Source: Corella eumyota (lineage: Eukaryota > Chordata > Ascidiacea > Phlebobranchia > Corellidae). Taken from it: DNA of 64,000 nucleotides. Positions 47,330 to 59,501 of the stretch are shown one piece after another (the first letter of the stretch is position 1; each line of letters starts with the position of its first letter). A model generated the notes under the pieces. The model saw only the letters and a program-made list of their open reading frames with translations. It was not told the origin of the DNA and searched no databases. The stretch lies in contig OY720102.1 of NCBI GenBank assembly GCA_963082875.1, positions 11,444,990 through 11,508,989 on the forward strand, in the 5' to 3' direction. Made by a program: the position numbers and the translations under genes.

Positions 47330-47497
47330 AATGTGATGTGGTGAGCCAACACATTTATCATTAACCGTGCATATTTAAAATAAAATAAATGACTTGCGTC
47401 CCTTAGAAGTTATATCAAATATATTAATTTTCAAAAATTTTGATAAAAAATGACTTCTACATAAAGTACTTTCTAATATGTTATAAAACTTATAAAA

Positions 47498-47616
47498 TTC
47501 CTACGATACACGGTATTCCCAGGCGGTCACCCATCCAAGTACTAACCGGGCCCGACGTTGCTTAACTTCCCAGATCGGACGAGATGGGGTGTACTCAACG
47601 TGGTATGGTCGTAGGC
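47498..47616 (-). rRNA. 5S rRNA variant, C118A + G110A + G107U
   Basis: Two helix I pairs lost. Possible pseudogene. Confidence 0.92.
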
Positions 47617-47784
47617 AATGTGATGTGGTGAGCCAACACATTTATCATTAACCGTGTATATTTAAAATAAAATAAATGACTTGCGTCCCTTAGAAGTTAT
47701 ATCAAATATATTAATTTTCAAAAATTTTGATAAAAAATGACTTCTACATAAAGTACTTTCTAATATGCTATAAAACTTATAAAA

Positions 47785-47903
47785 TGCCTACGACACCCGG
47801 TATTCCCAGGCGGTCACCCATCCAAGTACTAACCGGGCCCGACGTTGCTTAACTTCCCAGATCGGACGAGATGGGGTGTACTCAACGTGGTATGGTCGTA
47901 AGC
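47785..47903 (-). rRNA. 5S rRNA, C3U
   Basis: C3U. Confidence 0.96.
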
Positions 47904-48071
47904 AATGTGATGTGGTGAGCCAACACATTTATCATTAACCGTGTATATTTAAAATAAAATAAATGACTTGCGTCGCTTAGCAATTATATCAAATATATTA
48001 GTTTTCAAAAATTTTGATAAAAAATGACTTCTACATAAAGTACTTTCTAATATGCTATAAAACTTATAAAA

Positions 48072-48190
48072 TGCCTACGACACCCGGTATTCCCAGGCGG
48101 TCACCCATCCAAGTACTAACCGGGCCCGACGTTGCTTAACTTCCCAGATCGGACGAGATGGGGTGTACTCAACGTGGTATGGTCGTAGGC
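48072..48190 (-). rRNA. 5S rRNA
   Basis: Consensus. Confidence 0.96.
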
Positions 48191-48358
48191 AATGTGATGT
48201 GGTGAGCCAACACATTTATCATTAACCGTGTATATTTAAAATAAAATAAATGACTTGCGTCTCTTAGCAGTTATATCAAATATATTAATTTTCAAAAATT
48301 TTGATAAAAAATGACTTCTACATAAGGTACTTTCTAATATGCTAAAAAACTTATAAAA

Positions 48359-48477
48359 TGCCTACGACACCCGGTATTCCCAGGCGGTCACCCATCCAAG
48401 TACTAACCGGGCCCGACGTTGCTTAATTTCCCAGATCGGACGAGATGGGGTGTACTCAACGTGGTATGGTCGTAGGC
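48359..48477 (-). rRNA. 5S rRNA, G51A
   Basis: G51A. Last gene before the second 22-kb copy. Confidence 0.95.
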
Positions 48478-48645
48478 AATGTGATGTGGTGAGCCAACAC
48501 ATTTATCATTAACCGTGTATATTTAAAATAAAATAAATGACTTGCGTTCCTTAGAAGTTATATCAAATATATTAATTTTCAAAAATTTTGATAAAAAATG
48601 ACTTCTACATAAAGTACTTTCTAATATGCTATAAAACTTATAAAA

Positions 48646-48764
48646 TGCCTACGACACCCGGTATTCCCAGGCGGTCACCCATCCAAGTACTAACCGGGCC
48701 CGACGTTGCTTAACTTCCCAGATCGGACGAGATGGGGTGTACTCAACGTGGTATGGTCGTAGGC
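48646..48764 (-). rRNA. 5S rRNA
   Basis: Consensus; counterpart of the gene at 26612. Confidence 0.96.
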
Positions 48765-48932
48765 AATGTGATGTGGTGAGCCAACACATTTATCATTAAC
48801 CGTGTATATTTAAAATAAAATAAATGACTTGCGTCCCTTAGAAGTTATATCAAATATATTAATTTTCAAAAATTTTGATAAAAAATGACTTCTACATAAA
48901 GTACTTTCTAATATGCTATAAAACTTATAAAA

Positions 48933-49051
48933 TGCCTACGACACCCGGTATTCCCAGGCGGTCACCCATCCAAGTACTAACCGGGCCCGACGTTGCTTAA
49001 CTTCCCAGATCGGACGAGATGGGGTGTACTCAACGTGGTATGGTCGTAGGC
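48933..49051 (-). rRNA. 5S rRNA, short promoter
   Basis: Consensus gene; 5-bp upstream deletion plus the 20-bp spacer deletion. Confidence 0.96.
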
Positions 49052-49128
49052 AATGTGATGTGCCAACACATTTATCATTAAACATGTATATTTAAAATAA
49101 AATAAATGACTTGCATCGCCTAGCAATT

Positions 49129-49130
49129 CA
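49129..49130. other. 20-bp spacer deletion, second instance
   Basis: Same junction as near 27095, 22,034 bp away. Confidence 0.85.
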
Positions 49131-49193
49131 AAAATTTCTATAAAAATGACTTATACATAAGGTACTTTCTAATATGCTAAAAAACTTATAAAA

Positions 49194-49312
49194 TGCCTAC
49201 GACACCCGGTATTCCCAGGCGGTCACCCATCCAAGTACTAACCGGGCCCGACGTTGCTTAACTTCCCAGATCGGACGAGATGGGGTGTACTCAACGTGGT
49301 ATGGTCGTAGGC
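49194..49312 (-). rRNA. 5S rRNA
   Basis: Consensus. Confidence 0.96.
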
Positions 49313-49480
49313 AATGTGATGTGGTGAGCCAACACATTTATCATTAACCGTGCATATTTAAAATAAAATAAATGACTTGCGTCCCTTAGAAGTTATATCA
49401 AATATATTAATTTTCAAAAATTTTGATAAAAAATGACTTCTACATAAAGTACTTTCTAATATGTTATAAAACTTATAAAA

Positions 49481-49599
49481 TTCCTACGATACACGGTATT
49501 CCCAGGCGGTCACCCATCCAAGTACTAACCGGGCCCGACGTTGCTTAACTTCCCAGATCGGACGAGATGGGGTGTACTCAACGTGGTATGGTCGTAGGC
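49481..49599 (-). rRNA. 5S rRNA variant, C118A + G110A + G107U
   Basis: Two helix I pairs lost. Possible pseudogene. Confidence 0.92.
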
Positions 49600-49767
49600 A
49601 ATGTGATGTGGTGAGCCAACACATTTATCATTAACCGTGTATATTTAAAATAAAATAAATGACTTGCGTCCCTTAGAAGTTATATCAAATATATTAATTT
49701 TCAAAAATTTTGATAAAAAATGACTTCTACATAAAGTACTTTCTAATATGCTATAAAACTTATAAAA

Positions 49768-49886
49768 TGCCTACGACACCCGGTATTCCCAGGCGGTCAC
49801 CCATCCAAGTACTAACCGGGCCCGACGTTGCTTAACTTCCCAGATCGGACGAGATGGGGTGTACTCAACGTGGTATGGTCGTAAGC
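49768..49886 (-). rRNA. 5S rRNA, C3U
   Basis: C3U. Confidence 0.96.
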
Positions 49887-50054
49887 AATGTGATGTGGTG
49901 AGCCAACACATTTATCATTAACCGTGTATATTTAAAATAAAATAAATGACTTGCGTCGCTTAGCAATTATATCAAATATATTAGTTTTCAAAAATTTTGA
50001 TAAAAAATGACTTCTACATAAAGTACTTTCTAATATGCTATAAAACTTATAAAA

Positions 50055-50173
50055 TGCCTACGACACCCGGTATTCCCAGGCGGTCACCCATCCAAGTACT
50101 AACCGGGCCCGACGTTGCTTAACTTCCCAGATCGGACGAGATGGGGTGTACTCAACGTGGTATGGTCGTAGGC
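50055..50173 (-). rRNA. 5S rRNA
   Basis: Consensus. Confidence 0.96.
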
Positions 50174-50341
50174 AATGTGATGTGGTGAGCCAACACATTT
50201 ATCATTAACCGTGTATATTTAAAATAAAATAAATGACTTGCGTCTCTTAGCAGTTATATCAAATATATTAATTTTCAAAAATTTTGATAAAAAATGACTT
50301 CTACATAAGGTACTTTCTAATATGCTAAAAAACTTATAAAA

Positions 50342-50460
50342 TGCCTACGACACCCGGTATTCCCAGGCGGTCACCCATCCAAGTACTAACCGGGCCCGAC
50401 GTTGCTTAATTTCCCAGATCGGACGAGATGGGGTGTACTCAACGTGGTATGGTCGTAGGC
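50342..50460 (-). rRNA. 5S rRNA, G51A
   Basis: G51A. Confidence 0.95.
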
Positions 50461-50628
50461 AATGTGATGTGGTGAGCCAACACATTTATCATTAACCGTG
50501 TATATTTAAAATAAAATAAATGACTTGCGTTCCTTAGAAGTTATATCAAATATATTAATTTTCAAAAATTTTGATAAAAAATGACTTCTACATAAAGTAC
50601 TTTCTAATATGCTATAAAACTTATAAAA

Positions 50629-50747
50629 TGCCTACGACACCCGGTATTCCCAGGCGGTCACCCATCCAAGTACTAACCGGGCCCGACGTTGCTTAACTTC
50701 CCAGATCGGACGAGATGGGGTGTACTCAACGTGGTATGGTCGTAAGC
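50629..50747 (-). rRNA. 5S rRNA, C3U
   Basis: C3U. Confidence 0.96.
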
Positions 50748-50915
50748 AATGTGATGTGGTGAGCCAACACATTTATCATTAACCGTGTATATTTAAAATA
50801 AAATAAATGACTTGCGTCGCTTAGCAATTATATCAAATATATTAGTTTTCAAAAATTTTGATAAAAAATGACTTCTACATAAAGTACTTTCTAATATGCT
50901 ATAAAACTTATAAAA

Positions 50916-51034
50916 TGCCTACGACACCCGGTATTCCCAGGCGGTCACCCATCCAAGTACTAACCGGGCCCGACGTTGCTTAACTTCCCAGATCGGACGA
51001 GATGGGGTGTACTCAACGTGGTATGGTCGTAGGC
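50916..51034 (-). rRNA. 5S rRNA
   Basis: Consensus. Confidence 0.96.
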
Positions 51035-51202
51035 AATGTGATGTGGTGAGCCAACACATTTATCATTAACCGTGTATATTTAAAATAAAATAAATGACTT
51101 GCGTCTCTTAGCAGTTATATCAAATATATTAATTTTCAAAAATTTTGATAAAAAATGACTTCTACATAAGGTACTTTCTAATATGCTAAAAAACTTATAA
51201 AA

Positions 51203-51321
51203 TGCCTACGACACCCGGTATTCCCAGGCGGTCACCCATCCAAGTACTAACCGGGCCCGACGTTGCTTAACTTCCCAGATCGGACGAGATGGGGTGTACT
51301 CAACATGGTATGGTCGTAGGC
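51203..51321 (-). rRNA. 5S rRNA, C17U
   Basis: C17U. Confidence 0.95.
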
Positions 51322-51489
51322 AATGTGATGTGGTGAGCCAACACATTTATCATTAACCGTGTATATTTAAAATAAAATAAATGACTTGCGTTCCTTAGAA
51401 GTTATATCAAATATATTAATTTTCAAAAATTTTGATAAAAAATGACTTCTACATAAAGTACTTTCTAATATGCTATAAAACTTATAAAA

Positions 51490-51608
51490 TGCCTACGACA
51501 CCCGGTATTCCCAGGCGGTCACCCATCCAAGTACTAACCGGGCCCGACGTTGCTTAACTTCCCAGATCGGACGAGATGGGGTGTACTCAACGTGGTATGG
51601 TCTTAGGC
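51490..51608 (-). rRNA. 5S rRNA, C6A
   Basis: C6A. Confidence 0.95.
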
Positions 51609-51776
51609 AATGTGATGTGGTGAGCCAACACATTTATCATTAACCGTGTATATTTAAAATAAAATAAATGACTTGCGTCCCTTAGAAGTTATATCAAATA
51701 TATTAATTTTCAAAAATTTTGATAAAAAATGACTTCTACATAAAGTACTTTCTAATATGTTATAAAACTTATAAAA

Positions 51777-51895
51777 TGCCTACGACACCCGGTATTCCCA
51801 GGCGGTCACCCATCCAAGTACTAACCGGGCCCGACGTTGCTTAACTTCCCAGATCGGACGAGATGGGGTGTACTCAACGTGGTATGGTCGTAGGC
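51777..51895 (-). rRNA. 5S rRNA
   Basis: Consensus. Confidence 0.96.
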
Positions 51896-52063
51896 AATGT
51901 GATGTGGTGAGCCAACACATTTATCATTAACCGTGTATATTTAAAATAAAATAAATGACTTGCGTCGCTTAGCAATTATATCAAATATATTAGTTTTCAA
52001 AAATTTTGATAAAAAATGACTTCTACATAAAGTACTTTCTAATATGCTAAAAAACTTATAAAA

Positions 52064-52182
52064 TGCCTACGACACCCGGTATTCCCAGGCGGTCACCCAT
52101 CCAAGTACTAACCGGGCCCGACGTTGCTTAACTTCCCAGATCGGACGAGATGGGGTGTACTCAACGTGGTATGGTCGTAGGC
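52064..52182 (-). rRNA. 5S rRNA, short promoter
   Basis: Consensus gene; 5-bp upstream deletion. Confidence 0.96.
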
Positions 52183-52344
52183 AATGTGATGTGCCAACAC
52201 ATTTATCATTAAACGTGTATATTTAAAATAAAATAAATGACTTGCGTCGCCTAGCAATTATATCAAATATATTAATTTTCAAAAATTTCTATAAAAATGA
52301 CTTATACATAAGGTACTTTCTAATATGCTAAAAAACTTATAAAA

Positions 52345-52463
52345 TGCCTACGACACCCGGTATTCCCAGGCGGTCACCCATCCAAGTACTAACCGGGCCC
52401 GACGTTGCTTAACTTCCCAGATCGGACGAGATGGGGTGTACTCAACGTGGTATGGTCGTAGGC
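52345..52463 (-). rRNA. 5S rRNA
   Basis: Consensus. Confidence 0.96.
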
Positions 52464-52631
52464 AATGTGATGTGGTGAGCCAACACATTTATCATTAACC
52501 GTGCATATTTAAAATAAAATAAATGACTTGCGTCCCTTAGAAGTTATATCAAATATATTAATTTTCAAAAATTTTGATAAAAAATGACTTCTACATAAAG
52601 TACTTTCTAATATGTTATAAAACTTATAAAA

Positions 52632-52750
52632 TTCCTACGACACACGGTATTCCCAGGCGGTCACCCATCCAAGTACTAACCGGGCCCGACGTTGCTTAAC
52701 TTCCCAGATCGGACGAGATGGGGTGTACTCAACGTGGTATGGTCGTAGGC
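52632..52750 (-). rRNA. 5S rRNA variant, C118A + G107U
   Basis: C118A, G107U. Possible pseudogene. Confidence 0.92.
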
Positions 52751-52918
52751 AATGTGATGTGGTGAGCCAACACATTTATCATTAACCGTGTATATTTAAA
52801 ATAAAATAAATGACTTGCGTCCCTTAGAAGTTATATCAAATATATTAATTTTCAAAAATTTTGATAAAAAATGACTTCTACATAAAGTACTTTCTAATAT
52901 GCTATAAAACTTATAAAA

Positions 52919-53037
52919 TGCCTACGACACCCGGTATTCCCAGGCGGTCACCCATCCAAGTACTAACCGGGCCCGACGTTGCTTAACTTCCCAGATCGGA
53001 CGAGATGGGGTGTACTCAACGTGGTATGGTCGTAGGC
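52919..53037 (-). rRNA. 5S rRNA
   Basis: Consensus gene; upstream gtggcgag marker. Confidence 0.96.
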
Positions 53038-53205
53038 AATGTGATGTGGCGAGCCAACACATTTATCATTAACCGTGCATATTTAAAATAAAATAAATGA
53101 CTTGCGTCCCTTAGAAGTTATATCAAATATATTAATTTTCAAAAATTTTGATAAAAAATGACTTCTACATAAAGTACTTTCTAATATGTTATAAAACTTA
53201 TAAAA

Positions 53206-53324
53206 TTCCTACGACACACGGTATTCCCAGGCGGTCACCCATCCAAGTACTAACCGGGCCCGACGTTGCTTAACTTTCCAGATCGGACGAGATGGGGTGT
53301 ACTCAACGTGGTATGGTCGTAGGC
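53206..53324 (-). rRNA. 5S rRNA variant, C118A + G107U + G48A
   Basis: Counterpart of the gene at 31172. Possible pseudogene. Confidence 0.92.
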
Positions 53325-53492
53325 AATGTGATGTGGTGAGCCAACACATTTATCATTAACCGTGTATATTTAAAATAAAATAAATGACTTGCGTCCCTTA
53401 GAAGTTATATCAAATATATTAATTTTCAAAAATTTTGATAAAAAATGACTTCTACATAAAGTACTTTCTAATATGCTATAAAACTTATAAAA

Positions 53493-53611
53493 TGCCTACG
53501 ACACCCGGTATTCCCAGGCGGTCACCCATCCAAGTACTAACCGGGCCCGACGTTGCTTAACTTCCCAGATCGGACGAGATGGGGTGTACTCAACGTGGTA
53601 TGGTCGTAAGC
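53493..53611 (-). rRNA. 5S rRNA, C3U
   Basis: C3U. Confidence 0.96.
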
Positions 53612-53779
53612 AATGTGATGTGGTGAGCCAACACATTTATCATTAACCGTGTATATTTAAAATAAAATAAATGACTTGCGTCGCTTAGCAATTATATCAA
53701 ATATATTAGTTTTCAAAAATTTTGATAAAAAATGACTTCTACATAAAGTACTTTCTAATATGCTATAAAACTTATAAAA

Positions 53780-53898
53780 TGCCTACGACACCCGGTATTC
53801 CCAGGCGGTCACCCATCCAAGTACTAACCGGGCCCGACGTTGCTTAACTTCCCAGATCGGACGAGATGGGGTGTACTCAACGTGGTATGGTCGTAGGC
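53780..53898 (-). rRNA. 5S rRNA
   Basis: Consensus. Confidence 0.96.
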
Positions 53899-54066
53899 AA
53901 TGTGATGTGGTGAGCCAACACATTTATCATTAACCGTGTATATTTAAAATAAAATAAATGACTTGCGTCTCTTAGCAGTTATATCAAATATATTAATTTT
54001 CAAAAATTTTGATAAAAAATGACTTCTACATAAGGTACTTTCTAATATGCTAAAAAACTTATAAAA

Positions 54067-54185
54067 TGCCTACGACACCCGGTATTCCCAGGCGGTCACC
54101 CATCCAAGTACTAACCGGGCCCGACGTTGCTTAACTTCCCAGATCGGACGAGATGGGGTGTACTCAACGTGGTATGGTCGTAGGC
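54067..54185 (-). rRNA. 5S rRNA
   Basis: Consensus gene; upstream gtagtgag marker. Confidence 0.96.
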
Positions 54186-54353
54186 AATGTGATGTAGTGA
54201 GCCAACACATTTATCATTAACCGTGTATATTTAAAATAAAATAAATGACTTGCGTTCCTTAGAAGTTATATCAAATATATTAATTTTCAAAAATTTTGAT
54301 AAAAAATGACTTCTACATAAAGTACTTTCTAATATGCTATAAAACTTATAAAA

Positions 54354-54472
54354 TGCCTACGACACCCGGTATTCCCAGGCGGTCACCCATCCAAGTACTA
54401 ACCGGGCCCGACGTTGCTTAACTTCCCAGATCGGACGAGATGGGGTGTACTCAACGTGGTATGGTCTTAGGC
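54354..54472 (-). rRNA. 5S rRNA, C6A
   Basis: C6A. Confidence 0.95.
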
Positions 54473-54640
54473 AATGTGATGTGGTGAGCCAACACATTTA
54501 TCATTAACCGTGTATATTTAAAATAAAATAAATGACTTGCGTCCCTTAGAAGTTATATCAAATATATTAATTTTCAAAAATTTTGATAAAAAATGACTTC
54601 TACATAAAGTACTTTCTAATATGTTATAAAACTTATAAAA

Positions 54641-54759
54641 TGCCTACGACACCCGGTATTCCCAGGCGGTCACCCATCCAAGTACTAACCGGGCCCGACG
54701 TTGCTTAACTTCCCAGATCGGACGAGATGGGGTGTACTCAACGTGGTATGGTCGTAGGC
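54641..54759 (-). rRNA. 5S rRNA
   Basis: Consensus. Confidence 0.96.
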
Positions 54760-54927
54760 AATGTGATGTGGTGAGCCAACACATTTATCATTAACCGTGT
54801 ATATTTAAAATAAAATAAATGACTTGCGTCGCTTAGCAATTATATCAAATATATTAGTTTTCAAAAATTTTGATAAAAAATGACTTCTACATAAAGTACT
54901 TTCTAATATGCTAAAAAACTTATAAAA

Positions 54928-55046
54928 TGCCTTCGACACCCGGTATTCCCAGGCGGTCACCCATCCAAGTACTAACCGGGCCCGACGTTGCTTAACTTCC
55001 CAGATCGGACGAGATGGGGTGTACTCAACGTGGTATGGTCGTAGGC
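54928..55046 (-). rRNA. 5S rRNA, U114A
   Basis: U114A. Confidence 0.94.
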
Positions 55047-55214
55047 AATGTGATGTGGTGAGCCAACACATTTATCATTAACCGTGTATATTTAAAATAA
55101 AATAAATGACTTGCGTCGCTTAGCAATTATATCAAATATATTAGTTTTCAAAAATTTTGATAAAAAATGACTTCTACATAAAGTACTTTCTAATATGCTA
55201 TAAAACTTATACAA

Positions 55215-55333
55215 TGCCTACGACACCCGGTATTCCCAGGCGGTCACCCATCCAAGTACTAACCGGGCCCGACGTTGCTTAACTTCCCAGATCGGACGAG
55301 ATGGGGTGTACTCAACGTGGTATGGTCGTAGGC
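55215..55333 (-). rRNA. 5S rRNA, broken T-run, short promoter
   Basis: TTGT in place of TTTT; 5-bp upstream deletion. Confidence 0.94.
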
Positions 55334-55495
55334 AATGTGATGTGCCAACACATTTATCATTAAACATGTATATTTAAAATAAAATAAATGACTTGCGTCG
55401 CCTAGCAATTATATCAAATATATTAATTTTCAAAAATTTCTATAAAAATGACTTATACATAAGGTACTTTCTAATATGCTAAAAAACTTATAAAA

Positions 55496-55614
55496 TGCCT
55501 ACGACACCCGGTATTCCCAGGCGGTCACCCATCCAAGTACTAACCGGGCCCGACGTTGCTTAACTTCCCAGATCGGACGAGATGGGGTGTACTCAACGTG
55601 GTATGGTCTTAGGC
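55496..55614 (-). rRNA. 5S rRNA, C6A
   Basis: C6A. Confidence 0.95.
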
Positions 55615-55782
55615 AATGTGATGTGGTGAGCCAACACATTTATCATTAACCGTGTATATTTAAAATAAAATAAATGACTTGCGTCCCTTAGAAGTTATAT
55701 CAAATATATTAATTTTCAAAAATTTTGATAAAAAATGACTTCTACATAAAGTACTTTCTAATATGTTATAAAACTTATAAAA

Positions 55783-55901
55783 TGCCTACGACACCCGGTA
55801 TTCCCAGGCGGTCACCCATCCAAGTACTAACCGGGCCCGACGTTGCTTAACTTCCCAGATCGGACGAGATGGGGTGTACTCAACGTGGTATGGTCGTAGG
55901 C
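55783..55901 (-). rRNA. 5S rRNA
   Basis: Consensus. Confidence 0.96.
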
Positions 55902-56069
55902 AATGTGATGTGGTGAGCCAACACATTTATCATTAACCGTGTATATTTAAAATAAAATAAATGACTTGCGTCGCTTAGCAATTATATCAAATATATTAGT
56001 TTTCAAAAATTTTGATAAAAAATGACTTCTACATAAAGTACTTTCTAATATGCTAAAAAACTTATAAAA

Positions 56070-56188
56070 TGCCTTCGACACCCGGTATTCCCAGGCGGTC
56101 ACCCATCCAAGTACTAACCGGGCCCGACGTTGCTTAACTTCCCAGATCGGACGAGATGGGGTGTACTCAACGTGGTATGGTCGTAGGC
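56070..56188 (-). rRNA. 5S rRNA, U114A
   Basis: U114A. Confidence 0.94.
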
Positions 56189-56356
56189 AATGTGATGTGG
56201 TGAGCCAACACATTTATCATTAACCGTGTATATTTAAAATAAAATAAATGACTTGCGTCGCTTAGCAATTATATCAAATATATTAGTTTTCAAAAATTTT
56301 GATAAAAAATGACTTCTACATAAAGTACTTTCTAATATGCTATAAAACTTATACAA

Positions 56357-56475
56357 TGCCTACGACACCCGGTATTCCCAGGCGGTCACCCATCCAAGTA
56401 CTAACCGGGCCCGACGTTGCTTAACTTCCCAGATCGGACGAGATGGGGTGTACTCAACGTGGTATGGTCGTAGGC
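56357..56475 (-). rRNA. 5S rRNA, broken T-run, short promoter
   Basis: TTGT in place of TTTT; 5-bp upstream deletion. Confidence 0.94.
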
Positions 56476-56637
56476 AATGTGATGTGCCAACACATTTATC
56501 ATTAAACATGTATATTTAAAATAAAATAAATGACTTGCGTCGCCTAGCAATTATATCAAATATATTAATTTTCAAAAATTTCTATAAAAATGACTTATAC
56601 ATAAGGTACTTTCTAATATGCTAAAAAACTTATAAAA

Positions 56638-56756
56638 TGCCTACGACACCCGGTATTCCCAGGCGGTCACCCATCCAAGTACTAACCGGGCCCGACGTTG
56701 CTTAACTTCCCAGATCGGACGAGATGGGGTGTACTCAACGTGGTATGGTCGTAGGC
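56638..56756 (-). rRNA. 5S rRNA
   Basis: Consensus. Confidence 0.96.
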
Positions 56757-56924
56757 AATGTGATGTGGTGAGCCAACACATTTATCATTAACCGTGCATA
56801 TTTAAAATAAAATAAATGACTTGCGTCCCTTAGAAGTTATATCAAATATATTAATTTTCAAAAATTTTGATAAAAAATGACTTCTACATAAAGTACTTTC
56901 TAATATGTTATAAAACTTATAAAA

Positions 56925-57043
56925 TTCCTACGACACACGGTATTCCCAGGCGGTCACCCATCCAAGTACTAACCGGGCCCGACGTTGCTTAACTTCCCAG
57001 ATCGGACGAGATGGGGTGTACTCAACGTGGTATGGTCGTAGGC
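56925..57043 (-). rRNA. 5S rRNA variant, C118A + G107U
   Basis: C118A, G107U. Possible pseudogene. Confidence 0.92.
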
Positions 57044-57211
57044 AATGTGATGTGGTGAGCCAACACATTTATCATTAACCGTGTATATTTAAAATAAAAT
57101 AAATGACTTGCGTCGCTTAGCAATTATATCAAATATATTAGTTTTCAAAAATTTTGATAAAAAATGACTTCTACATAAAGTACTTTCTAATATGCTAAAA
57201 AACTTATAAAA

Positions 57212-57330
57212 TGCCTACGACACCCGGTATTCCCAGGCGGTCACCCATCCAAGTACTAACCGGGCCCGACGTTGCTTAACTTCCCAGATCGGACGAGATG
57301 GGGTGTACTCAACGTGATATGGTCGTAGGC
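57212..57330 (-). rRNA. 5S rRNA, C14U
   Basis: C14U. Confidence 0.95.
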
Positions 57331-57498
57331 AATGTGATGTGGTGAGCCAACACATTTATCATTAACCGTGTATATTTAAAATAAAATAAATGACTTGCGT
57401 CGCTTAGCAGTTATATCAAATATATTAATTTTCAAAAATTTTGATAAAAAATGACTTCTACATAAGGTACTTTCTAATATGCTAAAAAACTTATAAAA

Positions 57499-57617
57499 TG
57501 CCTACGACACCCGGTATTCCCAGGCGGTCACCCATCCAAGTACTAACCGGGCCCGACGTTGCTTAACTTCCCAGATCGGACGAGATGGGGTGTACTCAAC
57601 GTGGTATGGTCGTAGGC
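57499..57617 (-). rRNA. 5S rRNA
   Basis: Consensus. Confidence 0.96.
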
Positions 57618-57785
57618 AATGTGATGTGGTGAGCCAACACATTTATCATTAACCGTGCATATTTAAAATAAAATAAATGACTTGCGTCCCTTAGAAGTTA
57701 TATCAAATATATTAATTTTCAAAAATTTTGATAAAAAATGACTTCTACATAAAGTACTTTCTAATATGCTATAAAACTTATAAAA

Positions 57786-57904
57786 TGCCTACGACACCCG
57801 GTATTCCCAGGCGGTCACCCATCCAAGTACTAACCGGGCCCGACGTTGCTTAACTTCCCAGATCGGACGAGATGGGGTGTACTCAACGTGGTATGGTCGT
57901 AGGC
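57786..57904 (-). rRNA. 5S rRNA
   Basis: Consensus gene; a private spacer change at 57951 separates it from its counterpart at 35752. Confidence 0.96.
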
Positions 57905-58072
57905 AATGTGATGTGGTGAGCCAACACATTTATCATTAACCGTGCATATTCAAAATAAAATAAATGACTTGCGTCCCTTAGAAGTTATATCAAATATATT
58001 AATTTTCAAAAATTTTGATAAAAAATGACTTCTACATAAAGTACTTTCTAATATGTTATAAAACTTATAAAA

Positions 58073-58191
58073 TTCCTACGTCACACGGTATTCCCAGGCG
58101 GTCACCCATCCAAGTACTAACCGGGCCCGACGTTGCTTAACTTCCCAGATCGGACGAGATGGGGTGTACTCAACGTGGTATGGTCGTAGGC
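58073..58191 (-). rRNA. 5S rRNA variant, C118A + U111A + G107U
   Basis: Two helix I pairs lost. Possible pseudogene. Confidence 0.92.
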
Positions 58192-58359
58192 AATGTGATG
58201 TGGTGAGCCAACACATTTATCATTAACCGTGTATATTTAAAATAAAATAAATGACTTGCGTCGCTTAGCAATTATATCAAATATATTAGTTTTCAAAAAT
58301 TTTGATAAAAAATGACTTCTACATAAAGTACTTTCTAATATGCTAAAAAACTTATAAAA

Positions 58360-58478
58360 TGCCTACGACACCCGGTATTCCCAGGCGGTCACCCATCCAA
58401 GTACTAACCGGGCCCGACGTTGCTTAACTTCCCAGATCGGACGAGATGGGGTGTACTCAACGTGGTATGGTCGTAGGC
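58360..58478 (-). rRNA. 5S rRNA
   Basis: Consensus. Confidence 0.96.
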
Positions 58479-58646
58479 AATGTGATGTGGTGAGCCAACA
58501 CATTTATCATTAACCGTGTATATTTAAAATAAAATAAATGACTTGCGTCTCTTAGCAGTTATATCAAATATATTAATTTTCAAAAATTTTGATAAAAATT
58601 GACTTCTACATAAGGTACTTTCTAATATGCTAAAAAACTTATAAAA

Positions 58647-58765
58647 TGCCTACGACACCCCGTATTCCCAGGCGGTCACCCATCCAAGTACTAACCGGGC
58701 CCGACGTTGCTTAACTTCCCAGATCGGACGAGATGGGGTGTACTCAACGTGGTATGGTCGTAGGC
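58647..58765 (-). rRNA. 5S rRNA, C105G, short promoter
   Basis: C105G is private to this copy (absent at 36613); 5-bp upstream deletion. Confidence 0.94.
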
Positions 58766-58927
58766 AATGTGATGTGCCAACACATTTATCATTAAACGTG
58801 TATATTTAAAATAAAATAAATGACTTGCGTCGCCTAGCAATTATATCAAATATATTAATTTTCAAAAATTTCTATAAAAATGACTTATACATAAGGTACT
58901 TTCTAATATGCTAAAAAACTTATAAAA

Positions 58928-59046
58928 TGCCTACGACACCCGGTATTCCCAGGCGGTCACCCATCCAAGTACTAACCGGGCCCGACGTTGCTTAACTTCC
59001 CAGATCGGACGAGATGGGGTGTACTCAACGTGGTATGGTCGTAGGC
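58928..59046 (-). rRNA. 5S rRNA
   Basis: Consensus. Confidence 0.96.
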
Positions 59047-59214
59047 AATGTGATGTGGTGAGCCAACACATTTATCATTAACCGTGCATATTTAAAATAA
59101 AATAAATGACTTGCGTCCCTTAGAAGTTATATCAAATATATTAATTTTCAAAAATTTTGATAAAAAATGACTTCTACATAAAGTACTTTCTAATATGTTA
59201 TAAAACTTATAAAA

Positions 59215-59333
59215 TTCCTACGACACACGGTATTCCCAGGCGGTCACCCATCCAAGTACTAACCGGGCCCGACGTTGCTTAACTTCCCAGATCGGACGAG
59301 ATGGGGTGTACTCAACGTGGTATGGTCGTAGGC
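59215..59333 (-). rRNA. 5S rRNA variant, C118A + G107U
   Basis: C118A, G107U. Possible pseudogene. Confidence 0.92.
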
Positions 59334-59501
59334 AATGTGATGTGGTGAGCCAACACATTTATCATTAACCGTGTATATTTAAAATAAAATAAATGACTTG
59401 CGTCCCTTAGAAGTTATATCAAATATATTAATTTTCAAAAATTTTGATAAAAAATGACTTCTACATAAAGTACTTTCTAATATGCTATAAAACTTATAAA
59501 A

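Larger units (their letters stand above)
47211..48645 (-). repeat. 5-unit block repeated at 49194-50628
   Basis: Gene order consensus, C118A/G110A/G107U, C3U, consensus, G51A; offset 1,983 bp. The block ends exactly at the start of the second 22-kb copy. Confidence 0.8.
54354..56637 (-). repeat. 4-unit tandem duplication, copy in the 22-kb repeat
   Basis: Same two 1,142-bp copies as 32320-34603, shifted by 22,034 bp. The 4-unit event is therefore older than the 22-kb event. Confidence 0.87.
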
